From Actinoplanes palleronii (GTDB lineage Bacteria; Actinomycetota; Actinomycetes; Mycobacteriales; Micromonosporaceae), in assembly GCF_016862315.1 (NCBI RefSeq), contig NZ_BOMS01000049.1, positions 62,001-126,000 of the forward strand: a stretch of DNA of 64,000 nucleotides, given 5' to 3'. Within the stretch, counting starts at the first letter, position 1. Every line of letters starts with the position of its first letter. Below are positions 24,658 through 32,049 of this stretch, one piece after another. The translations under genes and the position numbers were made by a program. The notes under the pieces were generated by a model, which saw only the letters and a program-made list of their open reading frames with translations, was not told the origin of the DNA and did no database searches.

Positions 24658-24730
24658 TGCCCACGACCCGGCTGGCCCACAGGGGTGCCTCAACCATGAT
24701 CAGAGACCCCTGGAGACCAGCTGATGCCCA
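24601..24730 (+). repeat. 67-bp tandem duplication at the kstD/chsH3 junction
   Basis: Copy 1 begins at 24601 and copy 2 at 24668; the match ends at 24663 and 24730 with about six mismatches. Both carry CAGCTGATGCCCA, i.e. a TGATG stop/start overlap. kstD stops in copy 1 (TGA 24655-24657) and chsH3 starts in copy 2 (ATG 24724). The copy-1 ATG (24657) is out of frame with chsH3. Each copy holds a CAGGGG...CCCCTG inverted repeat. Confidence 0.9.
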
Positions 24731-25536
24731 TTGATCCGGACGTTGCGGTCGGGGCTGAGCTGCCCGGCCGGGAGCTGCGCTGGGACAGCACCGATGTGCT
24801 GCTCTATCACCTGACCCTGGGCGCGGACGAGCTGCCCTACGTCTACGAAGGCGCCCTGTGCGGGGTGCTGCCCAGCTTCGCCACGGTGGCGTCGACGCTG
24901 CGCGACACCGAGCCGCCGGAGGTGCGCATGCCCGGCGTCGACGTCGACCTGGCCCGGGTGGTGCACGGCCGGCAGGAGCTGGAGATCCACCGGCCGCTCC
25001 CCGTGGCGGGTAGCTGCACGGCGCGGTCGCGGATCGTCGCCGTGCACGACAAGGGCAGCGCCGCGATCGTCGTCACCGAGACCGTCACGGCGTATTTCAC
25101 CAGCCGGATCAGCATCTTCGTCAAGGGCGCGGGCGGCTTCGGCGGCGATCGCGGGCCGGACACCCGGGTGCCGCCGCCGGTGCGCGCGCCGGACGCCGAG
25201 GTGCTCAGCCGGACCGATCCGCGGCAGGCGCTCTGGTATCGGCTTCTCGGCGACCGCAATCCGCTGCACGTCGACCCGGTGTTCGCGGCCCGGGCCGGGT
25301 TCGACCGCCCGATCCTGCACGGACTCTGCACGTACGCCATGGTGTTGAAGGCGGCGATCGGCACGGACCCGCAGCGGGTGGCCGGGTATCGCGCCCGCTT
25401 CGCCGGGGTGGTCTATCCGGGCGAGACGCTGCGCACCCGGATCTGGCGCGAGGACCACTGCCTGATCCTGACCGCCACCGTCGCCGACCGCGACGACGCC
25501 CCGGCCCTCGCCGACGCGGTCGTCACCCTGCGGTGA
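24724..25536 (+). CDS. chsH3: ChsH3-like MaoC enoyl-CoA hydratase
   Basis: A 270-residue double-hotdog protein. The catalytic half is C-terminal with the hydratase-2 motif LLGDRNPLHVDPVFAARAGFDRPILHGLC (Asp and His shown). The N-terminal half supplies the long substrate-binding helix region (YEGALCGVLPSFATVAST). The mycobacterial neighbour of kstD, Rv3538, is a MaoC hydratase proposed to act in sterol side-chain beta-oxidation, and this gene has the same position. The ATG at 24724 lies in the second copy of the junction duplication, with GGAGACCAGCTG upstream. It ends 14 bp inside the convergent GNAT gene. Confidence 0.87.
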   Translation: MPIDPDVAVGAELPGRELRWDSTDVLLYHLTLGADELPYVYEGALCGVLPSFATVASTLRDTEPPEVRMPGVDVDLARVVHGRQELEIHRPLPVAGSCTARSRIVAVHDKGSAAIVVTETVTAYFTSRISIFVKGAGGFGGDRGPDTRVPPPVRAPDAEVLSRTDPRQALWYRLLGDRNPLHVDPVFAARAGFDRPILHGLCTYAMVLKAAIGTDPQRVAGYRARFAGVVYPGETLRTRIWREDHCLILTATVADRDDAPALADAVVTLR

Positions 25537-26026
25537 GGCTCACGTCCCGCTGATACCAGGTGCCCGGCTTACCGCCGAGGTCGGCCGGATCGGCCGGGCC
25601 GACGGGGACGAACCCGGCCTTGGCCAGCACCCGCTGAGACGCGACGTTCTCGCCGGAGGTGGCTGCCCACAGCGTATGCAGCCCGTGCCGCGCCGCCGCC
25701 ACCCGGCACAACTCCCGGACCGCGGCGGTGGCGACGCCGCGACCGGCGATGACCTGGGCGACCCGGTAGCCCAGATTCGCGGTGCCGTCCGCGACGTCGT
25801 AGAGGTTGAACCGGCCCAGAACCGAGCCGTCGTCCGCGATGAGCAGATAGAAGGCGCAGCTGCCGGAGTCCTGCTCGGCCAGGGAGTCGCTGAAACGATC
25901 GGCGAACCGGTCGAAGAACTGGTCACCGCGGTCGGAGATGGTGGCAGCGAAGTAGGCGCGGTTCGCCAACTCGAAGGCCAGGACCGCCGGGGCGTCACCG
26001 GCCACCAGCCGCTTCAGTTCGGGCAC
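25523..26026 (-). CDS. GNAT-family (RimJ/RimL-like) N-acetyltransferase
   Basis: A 167-residue GNAT protein with the acetyl-CoA site (VIAGRGVATAAVRELCRVAAARHG) and the C-terminal SGENVASQRVLAKAGFVPVG typical of RimJ/RimL-type acetyltransferases. The substrate is unknown. It is convergent with chsH3, overlapping 14 bp, and has no evident link to steroid catabolism. Confidence 0.85.
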   Translation of the reverse strand: MPELKRLVAGDAPAVLAFELANRAYFAATISDRGDQFFDRFADRFSDSLAEQDSGSCAFYLLIADDGSVLGRFNLYDVADGTANLGYRVAQVIAGRGVATAAVRELCRVAAARHGLHTLWAATSGENVASQRVLAKAGFVPVGPADPADLGGKPGTWYQRDVSLTAG

Positions 26027-26131
26027 CGCCCGACCCTATCCGGCCCACCGGCGAGCGGCCCGGGTCAGCGCCGTTCGGGCACTGTGGCGGCCTGCCGGGC
26101 GACGGCCGCCCGGCAGCACCGGGAACCGGCG

Positions 26132-27250
26132 TCACGCTCCGCTGAGGATCAGGCCGCTGGTCGGCACTCCGGTCCCGGCCGTGACCAGCACCGGGCCGTC
26201 ACCCGGGACCTGGTTCACGGCGGTGCCGCGGACCTGCCGCACCGCCTCGGCGATCCCGTTCATGCCGTGGATGTACGCCTCACCCAGCTGCCCGCCGTGC
26301 GGGTTGATCGGCAGCCGCTCCTCCGTGACCACATGCCGCCCCTCCCCCCGGCCGCAGAAGCCCAGCTCCTCCAGCTGCATCAACACGTACGGCGTGAAGT
26401 GGTCGTAGAGCACAGCCGCGCGCACGTCGGCGGGCCTGAACCCGGACCGCCCCCACAGCTGGCGGGCCACCACCCCCATCTCCGGCAGCGCGGCCACCTC
26501 CTCGCGGTAGTAGCTGGTCATCACGAACTGGTCCGGTCCACTGCCCTGTGCCGCCGCGCGCACCACGGCCGGCGGCCGGCGCAGGTCGCGGGCCCGTTCC
26601 GCGGACGTCACCACCAGCGCGACCGCCCCGTCGCTCTCCTGGCAGCAGTCGAGCAGCCGCAGCGGCTCGGCGATCCAGCGCGACGCCCGATGGTCGTCGA
26701 GGGTGATCGGCCGGCCGAAGAACCAGGCGGCCGGGTTGGTCGCCGCGTGCCGGCGGGCCGCCACGGTGACCCGGCCGAAGTCGTCGGTGGTGGCGCCGTA
26801 GTCGTGCAGGTAGCGCTGGGCGACCATGGCCACCTGGGCGGCCGGTGTGGCCAGGCCCATCGGGTAGTGCCAGCTCGCGTCGAGCCCGGGCGGCACGCCT
26901 GCCTGCCCGAACCGGCGGCCGGAACGTTCGTTGAGGGCGCGGTAGCAGACCACGGTCTCGGCGACGCCGGCTGTCACGGCGAGCACGGCCTGCTGGACGA
27001 TCGCGCAGGCCGCTCCCCCGCCGTACCCGATCCGGCTCAGGAAGGTCAGCTCGCCCGCGCCGATCTCCCGGGCCACCGCGATCTCCGCGTTGTCGTCCAT
27101 GCTGAACGTGGTCAGCCCGTCGACGTCCGACGCTCGCAGCCCGGCGTCGTCGAGCGCGGCGCGGACCGCTTCGACGGCGAGGCGCAGCTCGCTGCGGCCG
27201 GAGTCCTTGGAGAACTCGGTGGCACCGATGCCGGCGATCGCGGCGTTCAC
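26132..27250 (-). CDS. ltp2: Ltp2 steroid side-chain aldolase (thiolase fold)
   Basis: A 372-residue thiolase-superfamily protein. In the igr operon Ltp2 acts with the DUF35 part of ChsH2 as a retro-aldolase that releases propionyl-CoA and leaves a 17-ketosteroid. Visible features are SRIGYGGGAACAIVQQAVLAV, LLDCCQESDGAVALVVT and the C-terminal LPINPHGGQLGEAYIHGMNG with GTGVPTSGLIL. The GTG at 27250 overlaps the stop of the chsH2/H1 fusion as GTGA, consistent with co-production. Length is near the 386 residues of the M. tuberculosis protein. Confidence 0.92.
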   Translation of the reverse strand: MNAAIAGIGATEFSKDSGRSELRLAVEAVRAALDDAGLRASDVDGLTTFSMDDNAEIAVAREIGAGELTFLSRIGYGGGAACAIVQQAVLAVTAGVAETVVCYRALNERSGRRFGQAGVPPGLDASWHYPMGLATPAAQVAMVAQRYLHDYGATTDDFGRVTVAARRHAATNPAAWFFGRPITLDDHRASRWIAEPLRLLDCCQESDGAVALVVTSAERARDLRRPPAVVRAAAQGSGPDQFVMTSYYREEVAALPEMGVVARQLWGRSGFRPADVRAAVLYDHFTPYVLMQLEELGFCGRGEGRHVVTEERLPINPHGGQLGEAYIHGMNGIAEAVRQVRGTAVNQVPGDGPVLVTAGTGVPTSGLILSGA

Positions 27251-28470
27251 GACGTCACCCGCACGGTGCCCGAGACGTGTTCGCCGGTGGCCGTGCGGCC
27301 GGCGACCGCCACCTCGTCGCCGTGCGCGTATCCCGTGAAGGTGAGCGTGTCGCCGGGGTGGCAGGGCGCACCGAGCCGGATCTCGATGCCGCGCAGCACC
27401 GCGGCCGGGCCGGCCCAGTCGGTGACGTAGCGCTGAACGAAACCGGTCGTGGCCAGGATGTTGAGGAAGATGTCCCGGCTGCCGCGCCGCACCGCCGCGT
27501 CCCGGTCGTGGTGCACGTCCTGGAAGTCCCGGGTGGCCAGCGCACTGCTGATGATCACGGTGGGCGTGACCGCGAGGTCCCAGCGTGGCAGCTCGATCCC
27601 GGCCGGCCGCCACACCGGCAGGCCGTCGGCGAAGGTCACCTGGACCCGGTCGCCGATGGCCGGGCGGGTGCCGCGCAGTTCGCCGACCATGCGGACGCCC
27701 TCGTCGAGATCGACCAAGGCGACCGTGACCGGGGAGCGGCGGCCGGGCAGCGGCGGGTGGTGGTGCACCACGTAGCTGTGCACGGTCCCGGTGCCGGCGG
27801 CGACCACGTACTCCGGGGTGAAAGCGCCGCACGCCGGGCAGCCCGGGCCGGGCGGGTGACGCAGCGCGCCGCATTTGCCGCAACGCTGGATGCGCAGCTC
27901 ACCGGCGTCGACCCCGGCCCAGAAGAACGCGGAGTCCGGGCCGGTCACCGGCCGGATCGGGTCCGCGCGTGCCGGTGCCGTCGCGCCGGGCCGGTACTTC
28001 AGCACCCGGAACCGCATCTCGGCCACCGGTTCGCCGTCGACCTCCCAGGTGCTCGCCGTGGTGACGAACCAGCCCTCGCCGAGCGCGGTCCGTTTCGGCC
28101 CGGCCACGCCGGTGAGCCGGCTGCGGACCGCCACGGTCTCTCCCTCGCGCAGGTAGCGGTGGTAGGTCTGTGCACAATCGGTCGCCACCACCGACGTGAA
28201 GCCGGCCTCGTCCAGCACGTCCGACATGACGCGCAGCGGGTCGGCGTCGTCCGGCGCTGAGGGGCGCAACCCACGCATCGTCCACACCTGCACCATCGCG
28301 GGCGGCGCCAGGCCCTCGCGCTCGTAACGCGGGTTGTCGTCGCCGATCGCGGCGAGCCAGTCCCGGATCGCCGGCCGGTTCACCGGATCCCGAGCCGGCC
28401 GCGCCGCAGACAGCCCGGCCTCGGCGATCCGCCGACCCGCCGCCTCGATCGTCTCGGTCACCTCGCTCAT
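27247..28470 (-). CDS. chsH2: ChsH2-ChsH1 natural fusion: steroid enoyl-CoA hydratase with DUF35 aldolase partner
   Basis: A 407-residue single chain containing three modules. An N-terminal MaoC-like domain (about 1-155; AIGDDNPRYEREGLAPPAMVQ) comes first. A DUF35 rubredoxin-like zinc ribbon plus OB fold (about 175-290; CGKCGALRHPPGPGCPACG) follows. A second MaoC domain (about 290-407; ALATRDFQDVHHDRDAAVRRG and GFVQRYVTDWAGPAAVL) matches ChsH1, including the catalytic Asp/His. In M. tuberculosis ChsH1 and ChsH2 are separate subunits of a heterotetrameric hydratase, and the DUF35 domain binds Ltp2. The ATG at 28470 has GAGGAGGG upstream. No internal stop/start remnant is seen between modules. 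Confidence 0.9.
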   Translation of the reverse strand: MSEVTETIEAAGRRIAEAGLSAARPARDPVNRPAIRDWLAAIGDDNPRYEREGLAPPAMVQVWTMRGLRPSAPDDADPLRVMSDVLDEAGFTSVVATDCAQTYHRYLREGETVAVRSRLTGVAGPKRTALGEGWFVTTASTWEVDGEPVAEMRFRVLKYRPGATAPARADPIRPVTGPDSAFFWAGVDAGELRIQRCGKCGALRHPPGPGCPACGAFTPEYVVAAGTGTVHSYVVHHHPPLPGRRSPVTVALVDLDEGVRMVGELRGTRPAIGDRVQVTFADGLPVWRPAGIELPRWDLAVTPTVIISSALATRDFQDVHHDRDAAVRRGSRDIFLNILATTGFVQRYVTDWAGPAAVLRGIEIRLGAPCHPGDTLTFTGYAHGDEVAVAGRTATGEHVSGTVRVTS

Positions 28471-28513
28471 GCTGAGCCCTCCTCGGCTACGCCGTTCACC
28501 GTGGATGTCGGCG

Positions 28514-29647
28514 CTACCGGGGCACCCGGGGCAGCCCGAGACCCGCCGACGCGATCAGTTCCCGCTGGATCTCGTTGACCCCGCCGCCGAACGTCAGCAC
28601 CAGGTTGCGCTTGGCCTGCAGATCCAGCCACATCAGCAACTCCGCGGTCGCCGGGTCGGCCGGATCGCCATACCGCCAGACCACCTCCTCCAGCTCCTGG
28701 CCGATCCGCAGCAGCCGCTCCGACGAGAACACCTTGGTCACCGACGCGTCGGCGGCACCCGGCTCGCCACCGGTCACCTGCCAGTTGAGCAGCTCGTTCA
28801 CCCGCCGGTACGCCTCGGCCCGGGCCAGCGCCCGCCGCACGTCCGGAGCGTCATGATCGGCCGCCCAGGCACCGACGCGATCGATGAACGCCCCGAACCG
28901 CCCGGCCGGCCCGAGCATCACCCGCTCGTGGTTGAGCTGCGTGGTCAGCAGCCGCCAGCCGCCGTTCTCCGCGCCGACCAGCCGGTTCGCGGGCACCCGC
29001 ACGTCGGTGAGATACACCGTGTTCACGTGGTGCGCGCCGTCGCACGTGATGATCGGCGTCCACGCATAACCCGGGTCGCTGGTGTCGACGATCAGAATGG
29101 ACAGGCCGCGGTGCCGGGGCGCGTCCGGGTCGGTGCGGCAGGCCAGCCACAGGTAGTCGGCGTCGTGCGCGCCCGTGGTGAACGTCTTCTCGCCGTTGAC
29201 CAGGTATTCGTCGCCGACCCGCACCGCCCGGGTCCGCAGCGCCGCAAGATCGGTGCCCGCCTCCGGCTCCGTGTACCCGATCGCGAAGTGGATCTCCCCG
29301 GCCAGGATCCGCGGCAGGAAGAACTCCTGCTGCTCACGCGTACCGTGCGCAAGCAGCGTCGGTGCCACGGTCTGCAGGGTCACCGCGGGCAGCGGCACGT
29401 CGGCGCGCGCCGCCTCGGTCACGACGATCTGCTGCTCCACCGCCCCGAGCCCACCTCCGCCGAACCGCTCCGGAAAGCCGATCCCCAGCCACCCGTCGCG
29501 GCCGAGCCGGCGAACCAGACCGCGAAACTCACTGCCGTGCCGCTCGCGCAGGACCGCTGCGCGTTGCTGTTCATTCAAGACCCCTGTGAGGTACGACCGG
29601 AGCCGCGTCCGGAGCCCCCGCTGCTCGTCAGTCAGATCGATGCGCAC
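28514..29647 (-). CDS. chsE2: ChsE2 (FadE29) acyl-CoA dehydrogenase alpha subunit
   Basis: A 377-residue acyl-CoA dehydrogenase with IGYTEPEAGTDLAAL, NGEKTFTTGAHDADYLWLA and the flavin-anchoring C-terminus FGGGVNEIQRELIASAGLGLPR. ChsE1-ChsE2 dehydrogenates the C3 side-chain CoA thioester (3-OPC-CoA) that ChsH1-ChsH2 then hydrates. The GTG at 29647 follows GGGAGCCCAC and overlaps the chsE1 stop by 20 bp; the open frame upstream of it is not conserved protein. Confidence 0.9.
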   Translation of the reverse strand: MRIDLTDEQRGLRTRLRSYLTGVLNEQQRAAVLRERHGSEFRGLVRRLGRDGWLGIGFPERFGGGGLGAVEQQIVVTEAARADVPLPAVTLQTVAPTLLAHGTREQQEFFLPRILAGEIHFAIGYTEPEAGTDLAALRTRAVRVGDEYLVNGEKTFTTGAHDADYLWLACRTDPDAPRHRGLSILIVDTSDPGYAWTPIITCDGAHHVNTVYLTDVRVPANRLVGAENGGWRLLTTQLNHERVMLGPAGRFGAFIDRVGAWAADHDAPDVRRALARAEAYRRVNELLNWQVTGGEPGAADASVTKVFSSERLLRIGQELEEVVWRYGDPADPATAELLMWLDLQAKRNLVLTFGGGVNEIQRELIASAGLGLPRVPR

Positions 29648-30752
29648 CGTGGGCTCCCAGCCGGTCGAGGCACTGCTCCGCGCCGCCGAGGTGCCACACC
29701 AGCTCACGGACCAGCGCGGTGTGCCGGTGCAGCGGGTAGTCGGCGGCCAGCCCGAGCCCGCCGTGCAGGTGGTGACAGGTCCGCAGCGCCGGGAGCACCT
29801 CACTGCTCATCCAGTACGCGGCGGTCCACAGGTCACTGTCGTCCTCGGCGCCGTCGTCCAATCCCCAGCTGGCGGCCAGGGCGGCGAGGTGCATGGTGCG
29901 GGAGGTGACATACACGTCGGCGATCTGCTGGGCGACCGCCTGGAAGGTGGCCAGGGGCCGGCCGAACTGGTGCCGGTCCCGCACGTGGTCGGCCGTCATC
30001 CGCAGCGCGCCGGCCAGCGCACCGTCGCCGAGCGCACACGCGCCGGACACCGCGTACCGGTGAATGTCTGCCGTCCCGTCGCCCAGCGGCTCGCAAGCTA
30101 CGTCGTCCAGCCGCACCGCGAATCCTCCCGGAGTGCGCAGGACGGTGACGCCCGCAGCGGCCGGATCCACCAGCGCGACGCTCTCGCCGACCGGGATCAG
30201 GATGCGATGGGCCTGGTCAGCGTCGGGAACGTCGCGGCACGTCCCGCTCAGCCGCCCGCTCTCGGTCGCGGGCATCGGCGTGCCCAGCGCGGCGGTCAGC
30301 ACCCGGCCCTCCAGCACGCCCGGCAGCAGGTCGCGCTGCTGCGCCGGGGTGCCCCACCGGGCCACCGGCAGCACGCCGAGCGCGAGCGTGGACCAGGCCG
30401 GCACCGCGGCGGCGTGCCGGCCGATCTCGGTGAGCAGCAGCCCGGTCGCCAGCGCGCCGAGCCCGGCGCCGCCCAGCTCCCGCGGCACCGCGAGGCCGAG
30501 CAGCCCGGCCTGGCCGAGCGACTTCCACAAGGCTGCCGCCGCGCCGTCGTGACCGCCCGCCGGCCCGCCGTCGAGGCCGCGTCCTGGCGCGCTGTCGTGG
30601 TCGCGTCCTGGCGCGCTGTCGTGGTCGCGTCCTGGCGCGCCGTCGTGACCGCGTCCTGGCGCGCCGTCGTGGTCGCTCAGCACCTCGCCGGCGAGGCGGA
30701 CGATCGCCTCCTGGGCGTCGTCGAGCGCGAAGTCCGGACCCATGCCAGCCAT
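29628..30752 (-). CDS. chsE1: ChsE1 (FadE28) acyl-CoA dehydrogenase beta subunit with repeat insertion
   Basis: A 374-residue acyl-CoA dehydrogenase-fold protein with LTEIGRHAAAVPAWSTLALG, DHVRDRHQFGRPLATFQAVAQQIAD and the beta-subunit ending HLHGGLGLAADYPLHRHTALVRELVW. After the first helix it carries about 35 residues of imperfect HDxAPGR(D/G) octapeptides, absent from M. tuberculosis FadE28 (about 339 residues). ATG 30752 directly follows the KstR box, so the transcript may be leaderless; ATG 30743 is the alternative. First gene of chsE1-chsE2-chsH2/H1-ltp2; cyp125, which adjoins this operon in mycobacteria, is absent here. Confidence 0.88.
   Translation of the reverse strand: MAGMGPDFALDDAQEAIVRLAGEVLSDHDGAPGRGHDGAPGRDHDSAPGRDHDSAPGRGLDGGPAGGHDGAAAALWKSLGQAGLLGLAVPRELGGAGLGALATGLLLTEIGRHAAAVPAWSTLALGVLPVARWGTPAQQRDLLPGVLEGRVLTAALGTPMPATESGRLSGTCRDVPDADQAHRILIPVGESVALVDPAAAGVTVLRTPGGFAVRLDDVACEPLGDGTADIHRYAVSGACALGDGALAGALRMTADHVRDRHQFGRPLATFQAVAQQIADVYVTSRTMHLAALAASWGLDDGAEDDSDLWTAAYWMSSEVLPALRTCHHLHGGLGLAADYPLHRHTALVRELVWHLGGAEQCLDRLGAHGAHRSD
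30570..30674 (-). repeat. 24-bp in-frame minisatellite in chsE1
   Basis: Units begin at 30570, 30594, 30618, 30642 and 30666 (GTCGTGGTCGCGTCCTGGCG on the + strand), exact 24-bp period. They encode an eight-residue unit close to HDSAPGRD and keep the reading frame. Confidence 0.88.
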
Positions 30753-30766
30753 TAGAACACGTTTCA
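30753..30766. promoter_or_regulatory. KstR operator abutting the chsE1 start codon
   Basis: TAGAACACGTTTCA (+ strand) fits TnnAACnnGTTnnA. Read in the chsE1 direction its last base immediately precedes the ATG at 30752. It is 86 bp upstream of the divergent kstR start, so it may also mediate autoregulation. Confidence 0.87.
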
Positions 30767-30852
30767 CTTCCGGGTGGAGATCGGTGGCCGTAACGGGGCG
30801 TCAACAACCCGTTGCTAGGCTGGAGTGAACCACCGGGTCATGAGGGGCAACC

Positions 30853-31473
30853 ATGGCGGCACCAAGAACAAATTCCAGTATTGGCGCGGCACGCAGCACT
30901 CTCGACAGCGAGCAGGGTTCCGCCGCGCAGCGCGACCGGCGCCGCCGGATCCTCGAGGCGACGCTGCTGCTGGCGTCGAAGGGCGGCTATGACGCGGTGC
31001 AGATGCGCACGGTGGCGGAGCGCGCCGACGTCGCCCTCGGCACGCTGTACCGCTACTTCCCGTCGAAGATCCATCTGCTGGTCTCGGCGCTGGCGCTCGA
31101 GCTGGAGAAGATCCAGGAGAAGCTGGAGCGCAAGCCGATCCCCGGCGACACCCCGCACGAGCGCATGCAGTTCGTGCTGAGCCGGGTGACCCGGGCGATG
31201 CAGCGCGAACCGCACCTGACCGAGGCGATGACCCGGGCCTTCATGTTCGCCGATCCGTCCGCGAGCGCCGAGGTCAACGCGGTCGCGCGGCTGATGGAGG
31301 ACATGTTCACCCGGGCCATGCACGACGGCGAGCCGACCGCCGACGACCGGGCGAAAGCGCGGGTCATCGGCGACGTGTGGCTCTCCAACCTGGTCGCCTG
31401 GGTGACCCGCCGCGCCTCGGCCAACGACGTGATCAATCATCTGGAGCTGGCGAGCCGCCTGCTGCTGCGCTGA
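30853..31473 (+). CDS. kstR: KstR TetR-family repressor of steroid catabolism
   Basis: A 206-residue TetR regulator. After a variable leader it has RRRRILEATLLLASKGGYDAVQ, MRTVAERADVALGTLYRYFPSK (recognition helix), AMTRAFMFADPSASAEV and VIGDVWLSNLVAWVTRRAS. These stretches are nearly identical to M. tuberculosis KstR as I recall it. KstR represses sterol genes and is released by a side-chain CoA thioester. Four boxes matching its consensus lie in this window. ATG 30853 has GAGGGG upstream. It is divergent from chsE1, and its TGA lies in the first copy of a 28-bp repeat. Confidence 0.93.
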   Translation: MAAPRTNSSIGAARSTLDSEQGSAAQRDRRRRILEATLLLASKGGYDAVQMRTVAERADVALGTLYRYFPSKIHLLVSALALELEKIQEKLERKPIPGDTPHERMQFVLSRVTRAMQREPHLTEAMTRAFMFADPSASAEVNAVARLMEDMFTRAMHDGEPTADDRAKARVIGDVWLSNLVAWVTRRASANDVINHLELASRLLLR

Positions 31474-31541
31474 TCACTCGGCCGTTTTGCTCGCGCGCTG
31501 GTCACTCCGCCGTTTTGCTCGCGCGCTGATCACTCGGTCAG
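31471..31541. repeat. 28-bp tandem repeat containing both convergent stop codons
   Basis: Units begin at 31471, 31499 and 31527 (TGATCACTCGGCCGTTTTGC and variants). The kstR TGA is in unit 1 and the SRPBCC stop (TCA on the + strand) is in unit 3. Each TGATCA is a two-strand stop, so the genes may once have shared a single TGATCA before amplification. Confidence 0.88.
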
Positions 31542-31961
31542 CGCGACCAGCTTCGCCAGGGCCTGCTGGCCGGCGGCGCCGGCCTGTTTCTCCAGCATGC
31601 CGGCCATCGGGCCCTTCAGCGCCGGACCGATGAACTCCATTTCGTACGTGATGTGCGAGCCGCCGTCGGCCGGCGTGATCACGAAGAGGTTCTTCGCCTT
31701 GACGCCCATCGGCCCGTCGCCGTCCTGCTCGAGCCGGCCCGGCGCCGCCGCCGCGGTCACCCGCCAGGCCATCTCGGCGGGCATGCCCATCAGCTTGACC
31801 TTCTGCCGATACGTCGCGCCCTCGCCGAGGACCGCCGGCACGTCGCCGGCGAAACCCTCGTGCATCGTGTTCCATTCCGCGACCCGGGACAGGTCGGACA
31901 CCACGTCCCAGATCCGCTGCGGATCCGCCTTGGCATCGGCCTCAACGGTCACCTTGGCCAT
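31530..31961 (-). CDS. SRPBCC-fold (polyketide cyclase/START-like) protein in the KstR regulon
   Basis: A 143-residue protein of the SRPBCC lipid-binding fold: MAKVTVEADAKADPQRIWDVVSDLSRVAEWNTMH at the N-terminus, GDGPMGVKAKNLFVITPADGGSHITYEMEF in the middle, and a C-terminal helix. Such proteins bind hydrophobic ligands. A KstR box lies 26 bp upstream, so a role in steroid handling (binding, transfer) is plausible but unproven. ATG 31961 has GAGGAGGAG upstream. Confidence 0.82.
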   Translation of the reverse strand: MAKVTVEADAKADPQRIWDVVSDLSRVAEWNTMHEGFAGDVPAVLGEGATYRQKVKLMGMPAEMAWRVTAAAAPGRLEQDGDGPMGVKAKNLFVITPADGGSHITYEMEFIGPALKGPMAGMLEKQAGAAGQQALAKLVALTE

Positions 31962-31986
31962 CGCGCTCCTCCTCGAGTAGAGCAAC

Positions 31987-32000
31987 TAGAACAGGTTATA
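31987..32000. promoter_or_regulatory. KstR operator between SRPBCC and thioesterase genes
   Basis: TAGAACAGGTTATA matches TnnAACnnGTTnnA exactly. It lies 25 bp from the SRPBCC start (minus) and 49 bp from the thioesterase start (plus), placing both under KstR control. Confidence 0.88.
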
Positions 32001-32049
32001 GCAGTGTGACTTGATTCACTAGCGTCGGTCGCCCGGCGACGGCGATGCT

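Noticed and set aside
24601..24730. 67-bp duplication as a CRISPR repeat pair
   Set aside because: The copies are directly adjacent with no spacer, only two copies exist, and no cas gene is present.
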